NCBI RefSeq assembly: GCF_905220565.1
Contig: NC_059419.1
Location: forward strand, 1,178,001 to 1,242,000
From: Melitaea cinxia
Lineage: Eukaryota > Arthropoda > Insecta > Lepidoptera > Nymphalidae
Length of the DNA: 64,000 nucleotides
Direction: 5' to 3'
How positions within the stretch are numbered: position 1 is the stretch's first letter; the number at the start of each line of letters is the position of its first letter. Under the pieces are notes generated by a model. It was given only the letters and a program-made list of their open reading frames with translations. It did no database searches and was not told where the DNA came from. The position numbers were made by a program, and so were the translations under genes. Positions 21,301-32,900 of the stretch are shown here, piece by piece.

Positions 21301-23919
21301 ATTAATTAATTATTAAAATTATATATATGACGGCTTTAATTTTGGAACAACGTCAACATGGTTTACGCTCGATAAATTTTTTGTACAATTTTAGGCTATT
21401 TTTTTCCTCAAATCAATGCGGGTGAAACCGCAAGGCCTAGCTAGTTAGCCTTTAAATATTTAATGACAGTAAATAATAAGATATATGCATCAATTACCTA
21501 CCAGCGATTTCTAAGAGTCTTCAAACGATTCTAGAAAATTCCAGATTTAGTTAAAATTATAGTTTACTTCATTAATCACTAATTGTAGTGTTCTATTTGT
21601 ATACTGTACTAAGTAGGTGTATGCTTTAAAGGTTATTTAAATGTGAAATTACAAACTGAGGTAGGGCACAGCAGTCATAATCCTGCTCAAAATCTAGAGC
21701 ACCTCGACTGGGGTAGAGTACCTCGACCTTACACAAGATCACAGCTAAATTATACTGCTTTCAAGCAGTGTTGTGTTCCTGTCGTGAGTAAGGTGGCAAA
21801 GGCACTTGGGGGGATTGGAGATTGGGTCGGCAACGCGCTTGCGATGCTTCTGGTGTTGCAGATGTCTATAAGCTACGGTAATCGCTTACCACCAGGTGAG
21901 CCGTGCGCTTGTTTGCCGACCTAGTTGTAATAAATTAAATAAATGAACACTTTACAATCTATTGCCCTCATTAGAATTTTATATTGTATTGAGGGTCCGG
22001 AAACACAATACATTAGCACAAACGCCCAGACCAGAGCAAATATCTCTGGCCAATACAAAAGTTTGTTTTCAGCGGGGAATGAACCCGCGCCAATGCATCG
22101 ACAAACGTCAAACATAATTATAATGAGATGGCATTCGCAGTGGTCACAATAAATGGCTTTTCTTCAAACGATTTTATATTCAATCCCCGCTCATAGAAAA
22201 AAAAAAAACTTGGTTGTCTGTTAAGGACTTGTTACGGACGATAGTTTAACGTGACAACATCATAACAAAACATCTCGGACGCATAGGCCAATCGAGTGGA
22301 AGAGAGATATGCGACGCAAGAGTACAATGATCGTAACGGGACAATGAGTCATCCTTTTTCGTGCATGCAGCTGGCTTTCATCGATTTAATAGACGTCACG
22401 TCAAAAAAATATAGGCCGAATGCGTTCTACATGGTCTGCGCGTTTGCATTTGTGTATAGCTTATTTCTGGACCACTGCCACAGGTGTAAATTCTGATTAA
22501 TTTAGGATTGAAGTGGAATAAGTAGTCTTGTTTTCTGGGTAATATTTTAGGCTGTTAAACATCCTCATACAAGTCTTAGTGCCTGGAGTACGTCGTGTAT
22601 ATCATGTCTCTGTAAGTCGTAAATATAATCAATTTCTAAGATTTTGTTAATCCGTTTCAGGTGTCCTGTTCTCGATCGAAGTAACGACAACATACTTTGC
22701 AGTAAGAAACTATTGGCGTGGATTCTTCGCTGCGTGCTGCAGTGCAATCGTATGTATATTATAATTTGTTTAAAAACGTTACTTAATACCTATGTTTTAT
22801 CGACAAATCTTCTAAATTTAGGAGAATATTAATACAGAATAATGTAAGATCTAATCCTAATATTTGTCTTTATAATTATTTGAAATTAATTGCTCTGATG
22901 TAGTGTTTCAAGTAGTCGCCTATAACTGACGGTTTGTGGGTTTGAATCCCGCTCGGGATGGATTTTGTATTTGTGCAAATTTATTTTTCCGGTTGCATGT
23001 CTACTCCCCCTGCTTCGGAGAGCACGTTGAGCCGTCGGTCCTGGTTATTGTAAAAACCTGATAGCGATTGTTACTCATAATAACGCCAAGCCGCGGTGGA
23101 GCAGGAGTGGATAAAACTCAAATCCTTCTCCTACATGGGGAAAGAGGCCCATACCCAGCCGTGGGTTGTTATAGGCTGAATGCGAATGCTAAAGTAAAAC
23201 GCCTCCCAATTTTCAAAATGTCAGACATATTACTTTTAACCCAATAATTGGAGATTTATTATCCGGTTGATATTCACTTCCTTATATATTAGTGTAATAA
23301 TAGAAGTGACAGAAGTCCTGTACTACAGTAAAATAGTCAAGTAGTCTTCCGCTAGTAGTAACACAGTCACCAACAGTGACGTATCGTCAGATGTTCCGGC
23401 TGCTGTCGGTGTGGTCGGGCGCGTTGCCGACTGTAAAGCCGCTGTTCCCCACTAACCTGCCGCAGGACTTCCCCTTCGACCCTCAGGAGTTCGCCGTCTT
23501 CGTGCTGCTCGGGTAACAAACACTCACGACATACACACATATTTACATACATACATACGTAAACAAGTGGCCATGCACGTAAACAACAAAATACACGCAT
23601 CCAGAAGTACGTACACGCATGCGCACGCAAACCTGCGTGTACATGCGTACACGGTCACAACCACTCATAAAGAAACGCTCATGTTTTTGTATTGTATTTT
23701 TTTAAGTAAAATTTCTTTACACATGCTTGACTTAGGTAGTAAGCTGGTGAATTCGTGACAAAAAGCGTTGCGAAAATTGTGATCAGGCGAACAGAGCAAG
23801 AGAGAGAGAGATGCGAGCTCACATTTTCTTCTCTTTATCTCATAGCTAGTTACGTTTCGTATATCTAAGACAAAGTGCAGGCCTATTGCTATAGATGTTT
23901 TACTTTAGTCTCAGTCGTA

Positions 23920-23956
<37 letters not shown>

Positions 23957-26900
23957 AAAAAAAGGACCATCGTTTTTTTTTTTTTGTTTTACTCTTCAAG
24001 TTAAATCGATATCATTTTATATTTAAAATTATTGTTAATTATAATAAGTTTGCGTTTATCTATCTCCAGTATCGTGTGCGGGCTGATGGCGGCTTTGTGG
24101 GTGTTCCTTCACCGCCAGTACGTGCTGTTCATGAGGAACACCAAGGTTTTGAGCAGTTTCCTGCAGAAAAAGTTAGTGTTTTTAAATATTCATTACTTTT
24201 TAAATTATTTCACTGTCATTTATATTTTAATTCCTGCAGAAGAAGTTGGTGCGTATTGATATTCCTAACTTTAACTGTAATTTTGATGGAATTTATCGCT
24301 TGGTTTTGGATGAAACCTTTTCAACCGCCTGAATCGAGTAACTTTATTACAAATATTATGACTTTTTCCAATTTTATGTTACATACTGAATTGTTCGTTT
24401 CGTTTTATTAAATAAATAAATATAAATAAATATCTTCACAACACACACACACGGTCGTCTGTTCCTAAAGTAAGCAACTTAATGCTTGTGTTATAGGTAA
24501 CAACCGACTGGTATAGCTACATTTAATTATTTTTTTTCGATAAACATATTTATAAATAATACATATATAAATATATAAATAAATATATATATTACACACA
24601 GACTCGGGGTGGAAATCGAACCCACAACCCCCGGAGCAGAAAGCTGGGTGACTACACACTGCGCTAACGGGCTAGCCAGCTAGATTATCGATTACTAAAA
24701 CACTTTTATTCGAAAATCGATTATTAACAGTTAATTATTAATAATCTATAAACACCTCAAATTGACGTCATTTGCTTACTGTTTTCATTAAAAATCATCA
24801 TTGAATTAATTATTTTCAGCCGTTTCATCTACCCAGGCTTCATGACACTGGCAGTAATGTCGATCCTCTTCCCGCCCGGCATTGGCAAATATATGGCAGC
24901 CGATCTTGGAAACCAGGAACAGGTTCGTTACTGTTGTTCTAATCTTGTTAGGGCATTGGTGATGAGGCCACTACCCACCATAAAATAGGATTTTATGACA
25001 CTATGGCGGCAAACGCTTACGGTACGCTTGATGGTAATTGGGTACCCTAGCCTATAATACGTGCAGCGGCTGGAGCACTACAAGCGTGTTACCGACTCTA
25101 CCAGATCAACTAGTTCTGGATTTCTGGCTACTTCATCCACCACGGCACTGCAGAATTATTTGTCTGTCATTGTGAGATAATACATTTGCTGTGCTCTAAC
25201 TGAAAGGATATTGGCAATTTAATGGGGGGGGAGAGGGTATCTGTTAAAAAATCTATATTTTTGCGCGTGTACATAACGTGTCAATGTCTGTCCGCAGGTG
25301 TTGTCGCTGTTCGCCAACTTCACGTGGTCGGACGAGCTGACGGCGGAGCAGGCGGCCGTCGTGTCGCACTGGCAGACGCCGGAGGTGGACCACTTCGGGT
25401 GCCTCGTCATATACTTCTTCTCTATCGTGAGTTTAAAAGGCCTACCCACTTAAAACATACGCAACATAAATAAGGCAACTGCAATTGACTCATTAAAAAA
25501 GAAAAACAAATTCAGACAGTATTTGAATATTTTCATGCATACTCAAAATAAAAGAAATGCCCTAAATTGGGCAAAATATTACGACGAGGATGGGATTCGA
25601 ACCCACGCGTGCAGAGCACATTGGATTAGCAGTCCAACGCCTTAACCACTCGGCCACCTCGTCGCGTTGTTACTTGACTAATATATTTATTTTATTGAAG
25701 TTTTAAATACAAAAACACATATTTGATAGCTGTTTCAGTCGTTGACGCAATTGCATCGTAAAGGATTTTATGATCATTTTTTTTTACCACACACACAGTC
25801 ATCTGTTCCTATGTTAAGTAATTTAATGCTTGTGTTATAACACAATAACCAACTGATATAGCATTTTTTTTTAAATATGTATACTCAGGCCAGAATCGAA
25901 CCCGCAAGCCGCGGAGCAATAATCAGGGCCACTACAAACTGCGCTAATGGCTAGTCATACTTATTTTCTTTGATAAAATTGATTCATACTAATACACTGT
26001 AGTGTAAAACCACTGAATAAAAGAACAAAAAGATAGAACCTAATATTACAAAAGTAAAAAACCCAAAAAAAACTAACAAAAAATAAAGATAATTGTAAAA
26101 AGGTGGTCTTATCGCTTACTGTATATTTGTTAACATACATAAGACAAAATTCTTTACTGTAAATTTTTTTTTAAAATTCATCGTAGTAATAAAAAGTTGC
26201 AGTTTTTTTTAATAGACTTCAAAAAAGGAGGAGGTTACTCAATTCGACCGTATATATATGTATATGCTGTGTGGCTACGGCACTAAAGAATTTAGCCACC
26301 CCCTCTCTTCCCGTGGGTGTCGTAAGAGGCGACTAAGGGATAACAAGGTTCCACAACCACTTTGGAACTTAAGAAGCCGACCGATGGCGGGATAACCATC
26401 CAACTGCTGGCTTTGAAATACACAGGCCGAAGACGGGCAGCAGCGTCTTCGGTGCGAGAAAGCCAGCCCTGCGGTCACCAACCCGCCTGCCCAGCGTGGT
26501 GACTATGGGCAAAACACATGAGTTCACGTTATTTTTGGCGTAAACTTGTGGAGGCCTATGTCCAGCAGTGGACTGTATAGGCTGTAATGATGATATGTAT
26601 ATATATAAATATATATTTTTTAATGTATGTATGTTCGGGCATAACATAAACGGCGTCGTTTATGAACCGATTTTGATAATTCTTTTTTGTTGGAAAGGAG
26701 ATATCCCTAGTTTGGTACCATCATAAGGAAATCAGGGTCTGATGATGGGATCCCAGAAAAATCAAGGGGATACCAAAAATCCGCATAACTTTTTACTGGG
26801 TTACCGATTTTAATGATTTTTAATTTAATCGAAAGCCGATGTTTATCATGTGGTCACATTTAAATTTCATCGAGATCTGATTACAACTTTTGGAGTTATC

Positions 26901-29900
26901 TTTTATAATGCGTATTTACTTGACCATATTTTCGTCTACCTACGTTGTATTACTTGTCGATGTAATTGAAGTCGGTTTTTTCGTTTGCCAGCAAACACAA
27001 TTGTAATATATAAAATGAGTGCCTGTACCACTATTTTGCTCCATTCGCCTCGCCCGATCACACTTTTCGTAATGCTCTCGTCACGCATTCACCAGCTTAC
27101 TCCCCAAGTCTAGTGCGCGTAAAAAAGTTTTACTACAAAAAAAATTGTCCAACTTGATGTAATTATTCGCAAGCGATGCGCGTACGTACATTTCGGCAAT
27201 TCATTTTTGGTCAAAATACTAAGTTAATGGCAAAATATTCCGACGAGGATGGGATTCGAACCCACGCGTGCAGAGCACATTGGATTAGCAGTCCAACGCC
27301 TTAACCACTCGGCCACCTCGTCTTGCATCATCGATATCAATTTACGGTTATCTATAGGACTACTTTTACTTTTTACTTCTTACACGCCATACCAAACGGT
27401 CATAAATTTTCCATAAATTATCGTGCATAGTAGTAATAATGACCTCACGACTCGTACCAGCTGAGTCACGGTATTTAATGGGGAGTTATTTCCTCTAGTT
27501 TAGGTGTTGTTATATACACGTTATGCGTGTATACAAAAACTGCGTGCTTAAATGTCATGATCCTTGTAAGGTGTAAGTAGACGGCTTGAAGCGATCCCTA
27601 ATGAATTCAAATGGTGTGTGTGTGTAATAGTGCTAATATTAAAGTGTATAGTGACTGTTAAGAAGGTCACTTTCGGGGACGCTGATGACCGTCCTGATGA
27701 TGACAATTTTTCTGGTTAAGTGGAGTAAGTAGTCGCCCTAACGACAACGGTCGTGGGTTCGGCTGTTTTTCGGGGTAGATATTTATATTTATATGCATAT
27801 TTAATTCTGATCTGGGTCTCGTCAATTGGCTTCGGAGAGTACGTCAAGCTGTCGGTAATGTGCTCTCCGGGACATGGTCGAGGAGACCCATTAAGACAGA
27901 TACATACGGCAGAGTATCTTAGCATTGATATTTATTCATGATCACAAATGATACACGATAAAAGTTATAACTACATATTGTTACCTACTTAGTCTTACAA
28001 ATATTCAACTCATTATTGTGTCAAAACATCAAAATAATGTATATGATTTATTTATGGGTCGTCTGGAAGAAATGGCTTATTAGTACTTATTAGTATGTAT
28101 TTATTTTATACTTTATTGTACACCACAAATATATTACAAAGAAAGCATAAAGATAGTTACAGACAGTAAAGTACAATGGGCGGACTTATGGCTAATTAGC
28201 CATTTCTTCCAGACAACCCATACATAGAAAGGAAACTTATTATCTAAATTGGGTAGGTGGTGTAGATGTATAATAAACTTACATACAAATGTTTACATTC
28301 AAATACTTATAATAAAATAAAGAATTTGTAGTCTTTCGACTGATATTGGAAGCTGCTTTTCTATATTTGCAGGGCGCGGGCGTAGGTTATACTCGCACTC
28401 TTTACAATACTATGTAGGTAGTACTTAAAATGATTATAACAAAATTGTAATGTGATCCGATCCAATCTATCGTGTGGCATAGGGAGTAACTCAGAACAGT
28501 GCCTAGGACTTGCGACCCAGGTGTAGGTTTAAGGAGGCCTCCTTTGGGATGCGCATCAACGCTCACCTTCACTGCTCGAGCTATACGTCCCGCCTAGCCA
28601 CATTAATCGTAATACATAACAATTAATTCGTTTGCACAAATTAATTATTGAACGAGTCTAGGTTAAGCTACTAGCAGGATACGACAAGTGTATCGTGCCA
28701 AGCCAGAGCCAAGACTGCCTTAGCGGCGGTTGCACCGTTCGTTTCGTACACGTCAGATTAACTCGAGTAATATAATAAATGAGGGTAGATGACTATCGAA
28801 CGATGTGCTAGGTGGCGCGATCGTTGCATCTGTTGTTTATAATTTATTTCTAATTGCGTACGACAGTGCTATTGCTGACACGGCCAATCCTGACAATCGC
28901 ACGACCTCGTGCGTCCATGTCGTGCATCCGCCAACTCGGCGTTACTACTCCCGACCTATACAACAGTAACGAGTGACATTAATAACTGTTCGGCCATTCC
29001 TGACCAAAACGCTGAGACCGTAGTGCACTAGCGGGTCGGGCGTACTGGGCCCCTTCATCCCTTCTTGACATAGCGTGGCCCGGGCGTACGTGGCCCCTTC
29101 AACCAGCTTACCAACCGTGGGTCGGGCGTGCTAGGCCCCTTCGCCCCTACTCTATAGCGTGGCCCGGGCGTACAAGGCCCCTTCAACCAGCTTACCAACC
29201 GTGGGTCGGGCGTGCTAGGCCCCTTCACCCTCACTCTGTAGCGTGGCCCGGGCGTACAAGGCCCCTTCAACCAGCTAGCAACCGTGGGTCGGGCGTACTA
29301 GGCCCCTTCACCCTCACTCTGTAGCGTGGCCCGGGCGTACAAGGCCCCTTCAACCAGCTAGCAACCGTGGGTCGGGCGTACTAGGCCCCTTCACCCTCAC
29401 TCTGTAGCGTGGCCCGGGCGTACAAGGCCCCTTCAACCAGCTATCCATGGCTCGGGCGTACTATGCCCTTTCAACCCTTTACATAGACGTCGCTCGGGCG
29501 TACTGGGCTCATCCCACTTCTGATGTAGTCTTTCGACTGATATTGGAAGCTGCTTTTCTATATTTGCAGGGCGCGGGCGTAGGTTATACTCGCACTCTTT
29601 ACAATACTATGTAGGTAGTACTTAAAATGATTATAACAAAATTGTAATGTGATCCGATCCAATCTATCGTGTGGCATAGGGAGTAACTCAGAACAGTGCC
29701 TAGGACTTGCGACCCAGGTGTAGGTTTAAGGAGGCCTCCTTTGGGATGCGCATCAACGCTCACCTTCACTGCTCGAGCTATACGTCCCGCCTAGCCACAT
29801 TAATCGTAATACATAACAATTAATTCGTTTGCACAAATTAATTATTGAACGAGTCTAGGTTAAGCTACTAGCAGGATACGACAAGTGTATCGTGCCAAGC

Positions 29901-32900
29901 CAGAGCCAAGACTGCCTTAGCGGCGGTTGCACCGTTCGTTTCGTACACGTCAGATTAACTCGAGTAATATAATAAATGAGGGTAGATGACTATCGAACGA
30001 TGTGCTAGGTGGCGCGATCGTTGCATCTGTTGTTTATAATTTATTTCTAATTGCGTACGACAGTGCTATTGCTGACAAATTTATTATTATCATTAGCACT
30101 ATCATAAAAAATACATAAATAAATAAAAAAGAAGAATAAAAATACAAAACAAATACAAAGTGGTGTACAATAAAGTATAAATAGTTAAACAGAAGACCCC
30201 CCCCCCCCCCAGTTCTTCCTGAGCCTGGTGTCGTGCACGCTGCCGGTGCCCGCGGGTATCTTCGTGCCCGCCTTCAAGATGGGCGCGTCGCTGGGCCGCT
30301 TCACCGGGGAGGTCATGCACTACTTCTGCCCGCTGGGCGTGGCCTACGGGGGGCACGTGCAGAAGATCTTACCGGGTGAGTGTGTGTGTGTGGGTTTTGG
30401 GGGTGCGCTCGTGCACAATTATAATTCTTTTTAATACAGTTTTTATACTGTGTTGCTACGGTACTAAAAAATATAGCCTCCCCCTCTCTTCCCGTGGGTG
30501 TCGTAAGAGGCGACTAAGGGATAACACAGTTCCGCTACCACCTTGGAACTTAAAGCCGACCGATGGCGGGATAACCATCCAGCTGCTGGCTTTGAAACAC
30601 AGGCCGAAGACGGGCAGCAGTGTCTTCGGTACGACAAAGCCGGTACTGCGGTCACCAACCCGCCTGCCCAGCGTGGTGACTATGGGCAAAACACATAAGT
30701 TCAAGTTATTTTTAGCGTAAACTTGTGGAGGCTTATGTCCAGCTAGTGGACTGTATAGGCTGTAATAATGATGATGATAACAGTTTTTATATAGATTGAA
30801 CAATTTAAATATTTGCCCAGGCTTGATGCAGGCAAGCGAAACGAAAATAAACAATGTATACTGCATACCTTTTCTAAGCTATGGGCAAAAAATCAGTCAA
30901 ATATAAACTTTAGTTTAGAAACAAGATAGGTTTATTTACAACTAAATTTCAATTACTTTTACAATTGTTATACTATAAGTGATTAAATTTATTGCGTCTC
31001 CCTTGTAGTATCTATACATAATAATCATTAATGAAAGTTTACTAATTCCAGGAGGCTACGCTACAGTGGGCGCCGCGGCTTTCACCGGAGCGGTGACACA
31101 CACCGTCTCCACTATCGTTATATGTATCGAGATGACGGGACAGGTAAACATTTATATATTATCTTTTTTATACAACTAACAGTATTATTTAGCTGTGATC
31201 TTCTGTAAGGTTGAGGTACTACCCCAGTCGGACTGCTCCCATTTTGAGCAGGATATTTCACAGGAGTCCTTCGATTGCTTGTTTCGCGCTTATCTTTTCC
31301 TCCTTTAACTTTTAGAAAAAAGAAAACTTGTTTATTGGCCATTAACATAAACAGTTTACAGTTTATAAAAAAGAAGTAATGAAAAAATCTAATACATAAA
31401 ATTCTCGTGTTATGGTGTTAAACATTGAACTCCTCCGAAAAGGCTCGACCGATTTTAATAACATTTTGTGGGCATATCGGGTAGGTCTAAGAATCGGCCA
31501 ACATCTATTTTTCATACCCCTAAGTTATAAGGGGGGGGGGGACTAAGCGGGTTAATAATATATATGGTAAAACAACGTTTGCAGGGTCAGCTAGTAATAA
31601 CATAAAATAATACGATGAAAAAAGATCAGGGAACACTTGGAATGCAATAAAAAAGAAATGTCCAAATAGATGACTGCGTCAGCATTGTTTTTGACAGTAA
31701 TAATTTGCTGCCAAAAATGCTGTTTTTCTGGAAGAACCTGTAGCGGTAACTTAACGGTATACTATAAAAACAGTAACAATGGCGACATATAATTGCGGTC
31801 TAGATGTTTATATGTATGTGGCGATCTTGGGCCCCTAAAGTTTTAGACCCACAGAGGTCCGCGATTTGCTCGTTTCTTTGCTCATGAAGGAAGTCTATGG
31901 TCACAGGTAACTCACCTGCTGCCCATAATGGCGGCGGTGCTGGCCGCCAACGCCACAGCGGCCCTCCTGCAGCCCTCCTGCTTCGACAGCATCATCCTCA
32001 TCAAGAAGTTGCCCTACCTGCCCGACCTGCTGTCCTCCGCCAGCCGTAAGTATGGGTAGCCAGTGACGCACCCCTTACCCTCTGGTACTTGTGCCTCGCA
32101 GACTAGGTTCGGTGTGAACTTACGCGAATATCAACGTAGAGAGACGTTTATTGGTGTGAAGGTGAACTGTGTATGTTTGTAAAATTAATGAAATAATCAA
32201 AGAAACTTGATTTGAACTAAAATTAAAAAAATCAAAAATTGACCGCTCCAGCGGGGTTCGAACCCGCGTCTCCGACTGACCGTGTCGGCGCTCTAGCCAA
32301 TTAAGCTATGGAACGATGTACCCGCTAGAGCGAAATCCCTGATATGATGATTTTCATCTTCGGTTTAAGCGAACCGTGGCGCCGTCCATAGTGAGCTCTT
32401 TACAGAGACCCGCAACTATTCAAAGTTTCATATTACAATGAAAATCTTTGACAGGAGACGACACCATGCTATTTTTAATATGGACGGCGCCACGGTTCGC
32501 TTAAACCGAAGATGAAAATCATATCAGGGATTTCGCTCTAGCGGGTACATCGTTCCATAGCTTAATTGGCTAGAGCGCCGACACGGTCAGTCGGAGACGC
32601 GGGTTCGATCCCCGCTGGAGCGGTCAATTTTCGATATGATATCCAAAAATGTTTAGAATTCCTAATGTGTGGGTAACACAAAAATAAAATCGTACATATT
32701 AAAAAAATCAGTATATCAAGTTTTTTTTTTAATTAAATTCTTTACCATTACCACACGCAACAAAAATTTTACAAAGAAAAATTTATTAAATCTATACAAA
32801 TAAAGTTAGTGTCTGTTTGTTATATTAAAATAACTGCTTTTTACTAAATGCGTATGAATGCATACACCGATTTTGACGGGACTTTCACTGGCAGATAGCC

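Larger units (their letters stand above)
28327..30077 (-). mobile_element. Non-autonomous LTR retrotransposon (TRIM/LARD-like)
   Basis: Two 554-bp direct repeats (28327-28880 and 29524-30077, constant offset 1197, no difference seen by eye) start TGTAGTC and end GCTGACA, so they have TG...CA ends. A 4-bp duplication AATT flanks them at 28323-28326 and 30078-30081. The 643-bp interior is mostly a GC-rich tandem array with no gag or pol. On the - strand, the sequence just after the 5' LTR is TCAGAAGTGGGA, which matches most of the tRNA-Leu primer site of the Gypsy-type element and suggests - orientation. It would rely on another element's enzymes. It sits in ClC-a intron 10, close upstream of exon 11. 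Confidence 0.82.
32231..32638. repeat. Large inverted repeat with a tRNA-like unit in each arm
   Basis: The left arm (about 32231-32390) and right arm (about 32479-32638) are reverse complements over roughly 155-160 bp. They share GACCGCTCCAGCGGG, CTAGAGCGAAATCCCTGAT, CGGTTTAAGCGAACCGTGG and the tRNA-like units, which point outward to inward. The 88-bp spacer matches the interior of the 311-bp unit at 7484-8171. It lies in ClC-a intron 13. Confidence 0.85.

Noticed and set aside
29055..29270. Repetitive 71-codon - strand frame (KGPSTPDPR repeats)
   Set aside because: It lies in the GC-rich minisatellite, and the 83-bp units break the frame; a by-product of the 84-bp period.
30456..30866. 136-codon - strand frame and similar ones at 2762, 26275, 40077, 45437, 56314
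   Set aside because: Each runs antisense through a family A repeat; the recurring PKTLLPVFGL peptide is repeat-derived.
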